From: RYN-230 sp963717125
GTDB taxonomy: Bacteria; Actinomycetota; Actinomycetes; Streptosporangiales; Streptosporangiaceae
Direction of reading: 5' to 3'
Assembly: GCA_963717125.1 (NCBI GenBank)
Contig: CAVQVG010000019.1
Coordinates: 248,001-312,000, forward strand
Length of the DNA: 64,000 nt
Made by a program: the position numbers and the translations under genes. This document shows positions 16,753-25,614 of the stretch, piece after piece; position 1 is the first letter of the stretch, and each line of letters begins with the position of its first letter. The notes below the pieces were generated by a model. It searched no databases. It was not told the origin of the DNA and saw only the letters and a program-made list of their open reading frames with translations.

Positions 16753-17835
16753 ATGAAGCGACTGCTCGAGCCGGACGCGCTACATGCTTTAGCGCGCGGT
16801 TGCGCCGTGCTGGGCGCGGGCGGCGGCGGGGACACCTACCTGGCGCTGCTCCAGGCGCTGCAGGCGACCGAGGACTACGGCCCGGTCGCCCTGGTTGACG
16901 TGGACGAACTGCCGGACGACGCGCTGATCATGCCGTGCGGCGGGATCGGCGCGCCCACGGTCAGCATCGAAAAGATCGAGAACGGCGACGAGGGGGAACG
17001 GCTCCGCGACCATCTGCAGTTCCTGATCGGCCGCCCGGTGGCCGCCCTGATGGCCGGTGAGATTGGCGGCGGGAACGGCGTGCTGCCGGTCACCTGGGCG
17101 GCGCGGATGGGCCTGCCGCTGGTCGACGCGGACGGGATGGGCCGGGCCTTTCCCGAGGTTCCGCAGGTCACCATGCAGCTGGCCGGGATCTCGCCGAGCC
17201 CGGCGGTGATGACCGACGAGCGCGGGAACCTGGTCCTGTTCCAGGCCATTTCCGGGCAGTGGATGGAGCGTCTGGAGCGGGCCGCCGCGGTCGAGTTCGG
17301 CGGGGCCGCCTCGTCCACTGAGTTCACCCTGACCGCGGCGCAGGCGCGCACCGCCACGGTGCGGGATTCGGTGTCGCTGGCCATCCGGATCGGCGCCGCC
17401 GTGCTCAGCGCCACCGGTAGCCCCGTCGACGCGCTGATCACCGAGATCGGCGCGTTCCGGCTGGTCGGCGGGAAGGTGGCCGACGTGGAACGGCACACCA
17501 CCAGCGGCTTCGCCCGGGGTTCGGTGGTGATCGAGGGCCTGGGCGCGGATGCTGGCCGGCTCATCCGGCTGGAGCTGCAGAACGAGAACCTGGTCGCGCT
17601 TGAGCGTGGCCATGTGCTGGCTTCAGTGCCCGACTTGATCTCGGTGCTGGACGCCGAAACGGGGGACGCGATCGCGACCGAGCGGATCAAGTACGGACAG
17701 CGGATCGTGGTGATCGCGTTCGGCTGCGACCCGGTCTGGCGCACCGAGCGCGGTCTCGAGCTCACCGGGCCGCGGGCGTTCGGCTACGACTTCGACTACC
17801 GCCCCGTTGAGGAGCTCGCCGGTGCCAGCTCCTGA
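16753..17835 (+). CDS. DUF917 family protein
   Basis: 360 residues. LGAGGGGDTYLALL lies near residue 20, MPCGGIGAPTVSIEK near 60 and MAGEIGGGNG near 100, the Gly-rich signatures of DUF917. DUF917 proteins are almost always next to hydantoinase/oxoprolinase-family ATPases, as here, and one branch is annotated as an S-methyl thiohydantoin desulfurase domain. The exact reaction here is unknown. ATG 16753 has no strong Shine-Dalgarno. The end overlaps the next gene by 14 bases, so the two are translationally coupled and probably act together. Confidence 0.85.
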   Translation: MKRLLEPDALHALARGCAVLGAGGGGDTYLALLQALQATEDYGPVALVDVDELPDDALIMPCGGIGAPTVSIEKIENGDEGERLRDHLQFLIGRPVAALMAGEIGGGNGVLPVTWAARMGLPLVDADGMGRAFPEVPQVTMQLAGISPSPAVMTDERGNLVLFQAISGQWMERLERAAAVEFGGAASSTEFTLTAAQARTATVRDSVSLAIRIGAAVLSATGSPVDALITEIGAFRLVGGKVADVERHTTSGFARGSVVIEGLGADAGRLIRLELQNENLVALERGHVLASVPDLISVLDAETGDAIATERIKYGQRIVVIAFGCDPVWRTERGLELTGPRAFGYDFDYRPVEELAGASS

Positions 17836-19444
17836 CTGCCGCCTCGGCATCGACGTCGGCGGCACCAATACCGATGCCGTGATCATGGACGGCCAGGACC
17901 GGGTGATCGCCAAGGCCAAGGTGCCCGGGACGCCGGACATCACCGGCGGGATCATCGCCGCGATCGACGCCGTGCTCCGCGCCCCGGAGGCCGCGCCGGA
18001 GCGGATCACCCACGTCATGCTGGGCACCACCCATGCCACCAACGCCGTGCTGGAGCGGCGGAACCTGCGCCGGATCGCGGTGCTCCGGATCGGCGGACCG
18101 GCCACGCATAGCATCCGGCCGATGTTCGGCTGGCCACGCGACCTGACCGCGGCCATCTCGGCCGGCGCAGCGATCGTGGACGGCGGCATCGAGTTCGATG
18201 GCCGCGACCTGTCCCCGCTGGACACCGAGGCGATCATCCGGTTCCTCGGCCAGGTGGCCGGCGCCGCCGACGGTGTGGCGATCACCAGCGTGTTCGCCCC
18301 GGTCTCGGCGCGGCACGAGCTGGCTGCGGCCGAGATCGTCAAGCGCGAGCTCGGTGAGCTGCATATGTCGCTCAGCCACGAGATCGGCTCGATCGGGCTA
18401 ATCGAGCGGGAGAACGCGACGATCCTGAACGGGGCGCTGACCGGGGTGGCCAACGACGTGGCCCTGGCCATGCACCAGGCGCTGGACGCGCACCAACTGC
18501 GGCCAGTCACGTTCTTCGCGCAGAACGACGGCACCCTGATGGCCCTGGACCAGGCGCTGCGCTACCCGGTGCTGACCATCGGCAGCGGGCCCGCGAACAG
18601 CGTCCGCGGCGCGGCGTTCCTCACCCGGACGGCCGACTCGCTGGTGATCGACGTCGGCGGCACCTCCACGGACGTGGGGGTGCTGGTCAACGGCTTCCCG
18701 CGGGAGTCGTCGTACGGGGTCGAGATCGGCGGCATCCGGACCAACTTCCGGATGCCTGACCTGGTCACGATCGCGCTCGGCGGCGGCACCAGGGTGGCGC
18801 GCGACCAGGCCGGGGTGCGCATCGGGCCGCGCAGCGTGGGCTACCGGCTGCAGCAGGACGCGCTGGTGTTCGGCGGGCGTACCGCCACGCTGACCGACAG
18901 CGCGGTCGCGGCCGGGCGCGCCACGCTGGGCGACCCCGGGCTGATCGGCGGCCAGCGGCAGCTGCTCACCGAGGCGCTGGCCCGGGCGGACGTGATGCTG
19001 GCCGATGCGATCGACCGGATGAAGACGTCCCGGGAGGACCGCCCGCTGATCACGGTGGGCGGCGGCAGCATCCTGATCCCGGACCGGATCCCTGGCGTCA
19101 GCGAGGTGATCCGGCCGGAGCACTTCGACACGGCCAACGCCGTGGGCGCCGCGATCGCCTCGGTCAGCGGCCAGATCGACCGGATTTTCCACCTCGGCAC
19201 CGGCGGCCGGCAGGCCGCGCTCGACGAGGCGTGCGGTGAAGCACGCGAGCGCGCGGTGGCCGCCGGGGCGGAGCCGGGGACGGTGCGGATCGTCGAGATG
19301 GAGGAGATCCCGCTCGCCTATCTCACCTCCCCCGCGGTGCGGATCCGGGCCAAGGCAGCCGGCACCCTCGGCGGCCTGCCCGGCCAGCATCGTCAGTCAG
19401 CGAACGGAGCTCAGCCACCTCACGGAGCACGGAGGATTCCATGA
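17822..19444 (+). CDS. Hydantoinase/oxoprolinase family protein
   Basis: 540 residues from GTG 17822, with GAGGAG upstream and overlap with the DUF917 gene. The actin-like ATPase motif LGIDVGGTNTDAVIMD lies near the N-terminus. A second phosphate loop VIDVGGTSTDVGVLVNG is near residue 280, plus HVMLGTTHATNAVLERRN and ITVGGGSILIPDR. The family uses ATP to open five-membered lactam or hydantoin-type rings. Length fits a short HyuA-like subunit without a HyuB partner; DUF917 takes that place here. It is followed by an overlapping ABC importer, consistent with import and ring opening of a cyclic imide or peptide. Confidence 0.88.
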   Translation: MPAPDCRLGIDVGGTNTDAVIMDGQDRVIAKAKVPGTPDITGGIIAAIDAVLRAPEAAPERITHVMLGTTHATNAVLERRNLRRIAVLRIGGPATHSIRPMFGWPRDLTAAISAGAAIVDGGIEFDGRDLSPLDTEAIIRFLGQVAGAADGVAITSVFAPVSARHELAAAEIVKRELGELHMSLSHEIGSIGLIERENATILNGALTGVANDVALAMHQALDAHQLRPVTFFAQNDGTLMALDQALRYPVLTIGSGPANSVRGAAFLTRTADSLVIDVGGTSTDVGVLVNGFPRESSYGVEIGGIRTNFRMPDLVTIALGGGTRVARDQAGVRIGPRSVGYRLQQDALVFGGRTATLTDSAVAAGRATLGDPGLIGGQRQLLTEALARADVMLADAIDRMKTSREDRPLITVGGGSILIPDRIPGVSEVIRPEHFDTANAVGAAIASVSGQIDRIFHLGTGGRQAALDEACGEARERAVAAGAEPGTVRIVEMEEIPLAYLTSPAVRIRAKAAGTLGGLPGQHRQSANGAQPPHGARRIP

Positions 19445-21033
19445 AGGCCCACCGCGCCGGGCTGCTCGCAGCCGGCTGCGCGCTGCTGGTGGTGCTGGCC
19501 GCCTGCGGCGGCTCAGCTCAACCAGCCACCCAGCCGCCGGCCAGCAACCAGGTGTTCACTTACGACACCACCGCCCCGGTGATGGTCAACGGCTGGGACC
19601 CCGCGACCGAGTACTCCGACGGCATCATCGCGATGAGCGAGATGTACGAGACGCTCACCCGCTACGACAGCGCCACGCACACCGTCAAGCCGCTGCTCGC
19701 GACCAGCTGGTCGTCCGCGGCCAACGGCCTGACCTGGACGTTCCACCTGCGCCAGGGGGTGCACTTTCACACCGGCCGGCTGCTGACCGCGCAGGCCGCG
19801 GCTGCGGCCATCCTGCGCACCGAGAAGCTGGGCGGCGGGGCCGCCTACGTCTGGGACTCGGTCAAGAGCATCAGCACGCCGAGCACGTACACGATGGTGT
19901 TCCACCTGAAGTACCCGTCGCCGCTGGACCTGGAGGCATCGGCGTCCTACTCCGCCTACATCTACGACACGAAGGCGGCGGGCGCGGGGTCACTGACCAA
20001 GTGGCTCAACACCCCGCACGACGCGGGCACCGGCCCGTACGAGCTGCAGACCTGGAACAAGGGCCAGGAGTTCGAGGTGATCCTCAAGGCGTTCCCCGGC
20101 TACTGGGGCGGCTGGTCCGGGGCGCACTTCAAGAAGGTGGTGTTCCGGGTGGTGCCGCAGGACACCACGGCGGCCCAGCTGCTCCGGTCCGGGCAGGTCT
20201 CGTTCGTGGAGCAGATCAGCCCGTCGCTCTGGAAGTCGCTGGCGGGCCAGCCCGGCATCCGCACGGTGAGCGTGCCGTCCTTCCAGAACCTGCTCGGCCA
20301 GCTCAACGCCAAGACGCTCAGCCTGCCGGTGCGCCAGGCCATCTCCTACGGGATCAACTACGCCGGGATCGTGGCGGCCCTGCAGGGCGCGGCCGTTCAG
20401 CCGAGCGGCCTGGTCCCGGCCGGCCTGCCGGGCCACTACGCCGACCTGCCCAACTACCACTACGACCCGGCCAAAGCGGTCCAGTTGCTGCACCAGGCCG
20501 GGTACGGGCCGGGCAAGAAGGCGCTCAACCTGAGCCTGACCTACACCCAGGGCGACTCCAACGAGCAGGTGGTGGCGACGCTGCTCAAGTCCAGCCTGGC
20601 CAAGCTGAACATCAACCTGTCCACCCAGTCGCTGGCCTGGCCGACGCAGTGGGCCAAGGCCAAGTCCAGCGACGCGGCCAGTCACCAGAGCATCTTCCTC
20701 GAGTACTGGTGGCCCGACTACGCCGACCCGTACACCTGGTTCAACAACCTGCTGCTGACCGAGAAGCAGCCCTACTTCAACCTCTCCTACTTCTCCAATA
20801 ACACGCTGGACAAGCAGATCAACCAGGTGGAGACGCTGCTCGCGACCAACCGCACCGCCGGTGACCAGCTGTACCGCACGATGCAGGTCGAGGTGCTGCA
20901 GCAGGCGCCGCTGGACGTGCTGTACAACATGAACTACCAGTACGCGATGCGCGCGTCGTTCACCGGCTTCCAGCCCGATCCGGCCTACGCGAACGTGGTC
21001 TTCGTCTACAACCTGAAGCCCACTGGCAGTTGA
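19441..21033 (+). CDS. Family-5 (peptide-type) ABC substrate-binding lipoprotein
   Basis: 530 residues. Lipoprotein signal with LLVVLAACGG places the lipidated Cys near residue 22. SBP_bac_5 features are LTRYDSATHTVKPLLATSW, LTWTFHLRQGVHFHTGRLLT and YDPAKAVQLLHQAGYGPG. It captures oligopeptides, nickel chelates or other small molecules outside the membrane. It overlaps both the oxoprolinase gene (ATGA) and the first permease gene (TTGA), giving one tightly packed operon. Confidence 0.92.
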   Translation: MKAHRAGLLAAGCALLVVLAACGGSAQPATQPPASNQVFTYDTTAPVMVNGWDPATEYSDGIIAMSEMYETLTRYDSATHTVKPLLATSWSSAANGLTWTFHLRQGVHFHTGRLLTAQAAAAAILRTEKLGGGAAYVWDSVKSISTPSTYTMVFHLKYPSPLDLEASASYSAYIYDTKAAGAGSLTKWLNTPHDAGTGPYELQTWNKGQEFEVILKAFPGYWGGWSGAHFKKVVFRVVPQDTTAAQLLRSGQVSFVEQISPSLWKSLAGQPGIRTVSVPSFQNLLGQLNAKTLSLPVRQAISYGINYAGIVAALQGAAVQPSGLVPAGLPGHYADLPNYHYDPAKAVQLLHQAGYGPGKKALNLSLTYTQGDSNEQVVATLLKSSLAKLNINLSTQSLAWPTQWAKAKSSDAASHQSIFLEYWWPDYADPYTWFNNLLLTEKQPYFNLSYFSNNTLDKQINQVETLLATNRTAGDQLYRTMQVEVLQQAPLDVLYNMNYQYAMRASFTGFQPDPAYANVVFVYNLKPTGS

Positions 21034-22046
21034 CCGTCTACGTCGCGCGCCGGGTCGCCCTGGCCGCGCTGGTGGTCGCGGGCGTCATCGTCGCGACGTT
21101 CGTGATCGCCCGCGTCGTCCCCGGCGACCCGGCGGCGACGTGGGCCGGGCCGCACGCCTCGGCGGCCCAGGTCGCCGCGGCGCGGCGGTTCCTCGGGCTG
21201 GACCGGCCGCCCGCCGTCCAGCTGCTGGCGTACTTCGGCGGGGTGCTCAGCGGGAACTGGGGGCTGTCGGTGCACACCCACCAGCCGGTGCTGTCCGACA
21301 TCGGGACCGCCGCCCCCGCGTCGCTGGAACTGGTCATCGCCGCGCTTATCCTCGCGCTGGTCGTGGCCGTGCCGCTCGGGCTGGTGTCGGCGCGCTGGCC
21401 CGGGGGCGTGGCCGACCAGGCCATCCGGGCGGGCTCGATCCTCGGCGTGTCGATGCCGATCTTCTGGATGGCGCTCATCCTGCAGCTGGTGTTCTCCCAG
21501 CAACTGCACTGGCTGCCCGCGGCCGGCGAGTACTCCCCGAACCTGCTGTTCAGCCACCCGCTCGGGCACGTCACCGGGTTCAGCCTGGTCAACGCGGCGC
21601 TGACCGGGAACTGGCCGATGCTGGGCAGCATCCTGGCCCACCTCGTGCTGCCCGCCGTGGTGGTGGCCGCCTACCCGGCCGGGCTGATCGCGCGGATGGT
21701 CCGGGCCCAGGTGCTGGACACGGTCGGCGAGACGCACATCCAGATGCTCCGCGCGCTGGGCTTCCGGGAGCGCGCCGTGTTCGGCCGGTTCGCCATGAAG
21801 CTGGCCTGGAACCCGGTCGCCGCCGCGGTGGCCCTGGTGTTCGGTTACTCGCTGGTCAACACGTTCCTGGTCGAGGCGATCTTCGATTGGCCCGGGCTGG
21901 GCAGTTACGCGGCCGCCTCGATCGCCACCCTGGACACCCCCGCCATCCTCGGGGTGACCCTGTTCGTCGCGCTGGTGTACGTGGCCGCCAACCTGATCGT
22001 GGACATCCTGCAGGCCGCGCTCGACCCCAGGATCCGGCTCCGATGA
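21030..22046 (+). CDS. ABC permease, DppB/OppB type
   Basis: 338 residues from TTG 21030, overlapping the binding-protein stop. N-terminal helix VALAALVVAGVIVATFVIAR is followed by VVPGDPA, and GLSVHTHQPVLSDIGTAAPASLEL shows the family. The EAA-like loop is TVGETHIQMLRALGFRERAVF, and the protein ends with FDWPGLGSYAAASIATLDTPAILGV. About six membrane helices. It forms the channel with the next gene. Confidence 0.92.
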   Translation: MTVYVARRVALAALVVAGVIVATFVIARVVPGDPAATWAGPHASAAQVAAARRFLGLDRPPAVQLLAYFGGVLSGNWGLSVHTHQPVLSDIGTAAPASLELVIAALILALVVAVPLGLVSARWPGGVADQAIRAGSILGVSMPIFWMALILQLVFSQQLHWLPAAGEYSPNLLFSHPLGHVTGFSLVNAALTGNWPMLGSILAHLVLPAVVVAAYPAGLIARMVRAQVLDTVGETHIQMLRALGFRERAVFGRFAMKLAWNPVAAAVALVFGYSLVNTFLVEAIFDWPGLGSYAAASIATLDTPAILGVTLFVALVYVAANLIVDILQAALDPRIRLR

Positions 22047-22939
22047 TCGAGGCGCCCACGCCGGCCGACATCCCGGCGGCCGTGCTGCCGAGGGGCCAGG
22101 CCCTGCGCCGCGGCCTGCGGGCCAACCCGCTGCTGTTGGTGGGCGCGCTGACCGTCCTGTTCATCGTGGTCGTCGCGACGGCGGCCCCGCTGCTGGCGCC
22201 GTTCCCCGGCGACGCGGCCACCGCCACCCACCCGTTCGCGGTGCTCAGGCCGCCGTCGGCGGCGCACTGGTTCGGCACCGATCAGGTGGGCCGGGACGTG
22301 CTGTCCCGGGTCATCTACGGCGCCCGGATCTCCCCGCTGATCGCGGTCATCGTGCTGGTGATCGCCTGCCTGGTCGGTGTCCCGCTGGGCATCGCGGCCG
22401 GTTACTTCGGCGGCTGGGTGGACGAAGTGATCATGCGGGTGACCGACATCTTCCTGGCGTTCCCCTCGCTGCTTCTCGCGCTGGCCCTGGCCGCGGTGCT
22501 GCCGCCCAGCCTGACCAGCCTGACCATCGCGATCGCGGTGACCTGGTGGCCCTGGTACACCCGGCTGATCCGGGGCCAGGCCGCCTCGGTGGCCGGCCGG
22601 CCCTACATCGACAGCTGCCGGGCGCTGGGCATCCCGCGCTGGCGGATCATCGTCCGGCATATCCTGCCCAACTCGGTTACCCCGCTGACCGTGCAGGTAT
22701 CGCTGGACGTGGGCGGGGTCATCCTGACCGCGTCGGCGCTGTCGTTCCTGGGTCTCGGCGCCCAGGACCCCACCCCGGACTGGGGACTGATGGTGGCCGA
22801 GGGACAGAACTACTTCACCACCGCCTGGTGGGTGGTCACATTCCCTGGCATCGCCATCATGGTCACCGCGTTCGCGTTCAACCTGATCGGCGACGGGCTG
22901 CGTGACCTGCTCGACCCGCGGCGGAGCCTGCTGCCATGA
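22043..22939 (+). CDS. ABC permease, DppC/OppC type
   Basis: 298 residues from ATG 22043, overlapping the first permease by 4 bases. HWFGTDQVGRDVLSRVIYGA is the OppC signature, the EAA loop is PYIDSCRALGIPRWRIIVRH and the closing region LSFLGLGAQDPTPDWGLMV is diagnostic. About six membrane helices. Partner of the DppB-type permease. Confidence 0.93.
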   Translation: MIEAPTPADIPAAVLPRGQALRRGLRANPLLLVGALTVLFIVVVATAAPLLAPFPGDAATATHPFAVLRPPSAAHWFGTDQVGRDVLSRVIYGARISPLIAVIVLVIACLVGVPLGIAAGYFGGWVDEVIMRVTDIFLAFPSLLLALALAAVLPPSLTSLTIAIAVTWWPWYTRLIRGQAASVAGRPYIDSCRALGIPRWRIIVRHILPNSVTPLTVQVSLDVGGVILTASALSFLGLGAQDPTPDWGLMVAEGQNYFTTAWWVVTFPGIAIMVTAFAFNLIGDGLRDLLDPRRSLLP

Positions 22940-23802
22940 CCATGCGGCTGGCCATCCGGGATCTCGAGGTGCGGTTCGGCGACCGGCAGGTCGTGGACAT
23001 CAGCGAGTTCGGGGTGGAGGCCGCCGAAATCGTCGGGCTGGCTGGGGAGAGCGGCTCCGGCAAGTCGATGACTACGCTGGCCATCCTGGGCCTGGCGCAC
23101 ACCGTGGGGGCCACGGTCAGCGGCAGCATCCGGCTGGACGGCACCGAGCTGACCAGACTGTCGCAGCGTCAGCTGCTTGAGGTGCGCGGACGGCGGATCG
23201 CGGCCATCTTCCAGAGCCCGGCAATGGCGTTCAGCCCGGTATTCAAGGTGGGCAGCGTAGTGCTGCGCGCGCTGCGGCTGCACGGGATGAGCCGGGCGGA
23301 GGCGGCGGACGCGGCGGCGCGCGCGATGCGGCAGGTGCTGCTGGCGCCGGACCTGCTGGACCGGTACCCGGCGCAGCTGTCCGGCGGGCAGCTGCAGCGG
23401 GTCGCGATCGCGCTCGCGCTCGCGCTGCGGGCCGAGGTGCTGCTGGCCGACGAGCCGACCAGCGCGCTGGACGTGACCGTGCAGGCCGAGGTACTCGAGC
23501 TGCTCCGCGGGCTGCGCGAGCGGGAGGGCATGTCGGTGCTGCTGATCAGCCACGACCTGGCCGTGGTGGCCGAGCTGTGCGACCGGGTGGCGATCATGCG
23601 GGGCGGCGCGATCGTCGAGCAGGGGCCGGCCAGGTGCTGTCCGCGCCGCGGCACGAATACACGGCCGACCTGCTGGCCGCGGTGCCCCGGATCGGCGCGG
23701 CCCCAGCTCCCCCCACGGCCCCAGTTCAGCCGGCTCCCCCGGCACTCCCCACCCCCGCCGACGGCGAGGTGCCCAGATGACCGCGTTGCTGGAGATCGAT
23801 GA
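22936..23802 (+). CDS. ABC ATP-binding protein, DppD/OppD type, with 3' frame change
   Basis: Walker A is GESGSGKSMTT, Q-loop FQSPAMAF, signature LSGGQLQRVAIA, Walker B VLLADEPTSALD and the H-loop ISHDLAVV, all intact over the first ~230 residues. At the run GGGG 23622-23625 the family-like C-terminus (GAGQVLSAPRHEYTADLLAA) lies in the next frame, ending at TGA 23778-23780. That end would overlap the following gene by 4 bases, as elsewhere in the operon. As written, the frame instead runs to 23802 with a Pro/Arg-rich non-family tail. One missing G explains it. The ATPase core should still function even with the altered tail. Confidence 0.85.
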   Translation: MTMRLAIRDLEVRFGDRQVVDISEFGVEAAEIVGLAGESGSGKSMTTLAILGLAHTVGATVSGSIRLDGTELTRLSQRQLLEVRGRRIAAIFQSPAMAFSPVFKVGSVVLRALRLHGMSRAEAADAAARAMRQVLLAPDLLDRYPAQLSGGQLQRVAIALALALRAEVLLADEPTSALDVTVQAEVLELLRGLREREGMSVLLISHDLAVVAELCDRVAIMRGGAIVEQGPARCCPRRGTNTRPTCWPRCPGSARPQLPPRPQFSRLPRHSPPPPTARCPDDRVAGDR

Positions 23803-24811
23803 CCTGAGCGTGCGGTTCGGGCCGGTGCGGGCGGTGGACGGGGTGAGCCTCCAGGTCGCCGCCGGGCCGTTCGGCCTCGGCCTGGTCGGGGAGAGCGGGT
23901 CGGGCAAGTCCACCATCGGCCGGGCCGTCGTCCGGCTGCTGCCCGCGGTCAGCGGGGGGCAGATCAGGTTCGAGGGCGCCGACGTCACCGCCCTGCGCGG
24001 CCGGGCGCTGCGGGACTACCGGCGCGCCGCGCAGATCGTGTTCCAGGACCCGGACAACAGTCTCGATCCGCGGATGCGGGTCGGCACCTCGATCCGGGAG
24101 GCGCTGGCCGCGCACCGCCTGGTGCCGCGGCGGCAGGCCAGCCAGCGGGCCGGTGAACTGCTGGCCGAGGTCGGGCTGGACCCGGACTTCGCGCCCCGGT
24201 ACCCGCATCAGCTGTCTGGCGGGCAGCGGCAGCGGGTGGCCATCGCGCGGGCGCTCAGTGTGCAGCCCCGGCTGCTGGTGCTGGACGAGCCGACCAGCGC
24301 GCTCGACGTGCGGGCCCAGGCCCGGATCCTGGCCCTGATCGGCCGGCTGCGCGCCGACCGCGCGCTCGGCTACCTGCTGATCACGCACAACGTGGCCATC
24401 GTGAGCGAACTGTGCGAGCAGACCGCCGTGCTCTACCTCGGCCGGGTGGCCGAGAGCGGCCCGACGGCCGAGTTGCTCCGCGCCCCGGCGCACCCGTACA
24501 CCGAGGCGCTGCGGTCGGCCGTACCGGAGATCGACGCCATGGCCCGCCGGTCCCGGCTGGTGCTGCCGGGCGAGCCACCCAACGCGGCCAGCCCGCCACC
24601 GGGCTGCGTGTTCCACCCGCGCTGCCCGCTGGCCACCGGCCGGTGCCGCACCGAGGTCCCGGCGCTGCGCGCGGCCGGGCCGCCCGGCCGGCTGGTGGCC
24701 TGCCACCGGGCCGAGGACGTGCTGGGCGGCGCGCTGCGCCGCGGGTTATCCGCGCCGGACGGCCGTGACCGAGCAAGCGCTAGGCAGACCCCTGCGATAA
24801 TGAGCAGGTGA
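23777..24811 (+). CDS. ABC ATP-binding protein, DppF/OppF type
   Basis: 344 residues. Walker A GESGSGKSTIGRAV, Q-loop VFQDPDNSLDPRM, signature LSGGQRQRVAIARAL, Walker B LLVLDEPTSALD, H-loop LITHNVAIV. The C-terminal oligopeptide-transporter region has HPYTEALRSAVPEID and the Cys-rich GCVFHPRCPLATGRC. It energises import together with the DppD-type protein. The last ~40 codons contain a KstR2-type box (24772-24785), and the stop overlaps the GTG start of the TetR gene. Confidence 0.93.
   Translation: MTALLEIDDLSVRFGPVRAVDGVSLQVAAGPFGLGLVGESGSGKSTIGRAVVRLLPAVSGGQIRFEGADVTALRGRALRDYRRAAQIVFQDPDNSLDPRMRVGTSIREALAAHRLVPRRQASQRAGELLAEVGLDPDFAPRYPHQLSGGQRQRVAIARALSVQPRLLVLDEPTSALDVRAQARILALIGRLRADRALGYLLITHNVAIVSELCEQTAVLYLGRVAESGPTAELLRAPAHPYTEALRSAVPEIDAMARRSRLVLPGEPPNAASPPPGCVFHPRCPLATGRCRTEVPALRAAGPPGRLVACHRAEDVLGGALRRGLSAPDGRDRASARQTPAIMSR
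24772..24785. promoter_or_regulatory. KstR2-type box upstream of kstR2
   Basis: AGCAAGCGCTAGGC compared with AnCAAGnnCTTGnT differs at two positions. It lies inside the 3' end of the transporter ATPase gene, 22 bases before the GTG of the KstR2-like gene, consistent with autoregulation as known for KstR2 in mycobacteria. Confidence 0.6.
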
Positions 24812-25458
24812 GCACCAGGAAAGCCCAGGGCGGCAGCCGGAACGGCGTGGCCGGGACGGTGACCGCGGACGGGGCGCCCCGGTCCGAGCGGCGTACCCAG
24901 ATGGTCGGGCTGGCGGGTGACCTGTTCGCGGAGAAGGGGTTCCGCGCCACCACGGTACGGGAGATCGCGGACGCCGCCGGCATCCTGTCCGGCAGCCTCT
25001 ACCACCACTTCGACTCCAAGGAGTCGATCGCGGACGAGATCCTGTCCAGCTTCCTGAACGAGGTGCTCACCGACTACCGGGCCGCCGCCGCGTCGGCGGG
25101 CGGCCCGCGCGCCGTGCTGGAGCAGATCGTCCGGTCCACCAGCCACACCCTGTCCCGGCACCGGGCCGCGCTGGCCATGCTGCAGAACGACTGGACCTAC
25201 TTCGCGGGCCAGCCCCGGTTCGGCTACCTGCGCAAGGCGGTGCGCGAAATCGAGCGGACCTGGCTGACCCAGCTGGAACGGGGCAAGGAGAGCGGCGAGT
25301 TCCGGGCCGACCTGGACGTCCGGCTGACCTACCGGCTGCTGCGCGACGTGCTGTGGATCCCGTCGCAGTGGCGGCAGGCCAGCGGCTTCAGCACCGACCA
25401 GGTCGTGGACGGCTTCCTCCGGCTGCTCTTCGACGGGATCGCGGCCCAGCACCCCTGA
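24808..25458 (+). CDS. kstR2: KstR2-like TetR family repressor
   Basis: 216 residues. The DNA-binding part FRATTVREIADAAGILSG then SLYHHFDSKESIADEIL is nearly the sequence I recall for Mycobacterium KstR2. The ligand domain also aligns (QPRFGYLRK, EIERTWLTQLERGKESGEFR, DLDVRLTYRLLRDVLWIPSQWR). KstR2 represses ring C/D catabolism and is relieved by HIP-CoA, a late steroid intermediate. Four KstR2-type boxes in this window precede genes of that pathway. GTG 24808 overlaps the ABC ATPase stop (GTGA), an unusual operon neighbour. Identification rests on remembered sequence, not an alignment run. Confidence 0.85.
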   Translation: MSTRKAQGGSRNGVAGTVTADGAPRSERRTQMVGLAGDLFAEKGFRATTVREIADAAGILSGSLYHHFDSKESIADEILSSFLNEVLTDYRAAAASAGGPRAVLEQIVRSTSHTLSRHRAALAMLQNDWTYFAGQPRFGYLRKAVREIERTWLTQLERGKESGEFRADLDVRLTYRLLRDVLWIPSQWRQASGFSTDQVVDGFLRLLFDGIAAQHP

Positions 25459-25584
25459 GCGTCCGGGCCTGCCGGCGCCGGGCACCTGGACCGGGAAGGC
25501 CAGTACCTGCCGCCGAGCATCAGCGCGAACGGCACCGGTTCTCGCCATCCCCCGGCGGCGGGGCGGCTGTTAAGCTCAGCACCA

Positions 25585-25598
25585 AGCAAGCGTTTGGT
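25585..25598. promoter_or_regulatory. KstR2-type box upstream of an SDR pair
   Basis: AGCAAGCGTTTGGT differs from AnCAAGnnCTTGnT at one core position. The wider ACCAAGCAAGCGTTTGGT has inverted outer arms. It ends 16 bases before the chosen start at 25615. Confidence 0.7.
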
Positions 25599-25614
25599 GG
25601 GCGTGGAGGTGCGC

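Noticed and set aside
23600..23640. Programmed frameshift in the OppD-type ATPase gene
   Set aside because: No slippery heptamer or downstream structure typical of programmed shifts; four similar breaks in unrelated genes favour indels.
24772..24785. Transporter operon as a KstR2 target
   Set aside because: The box is at the end of the last transporter gene, so it can control only kstR2 and not the transporter genes upstream.
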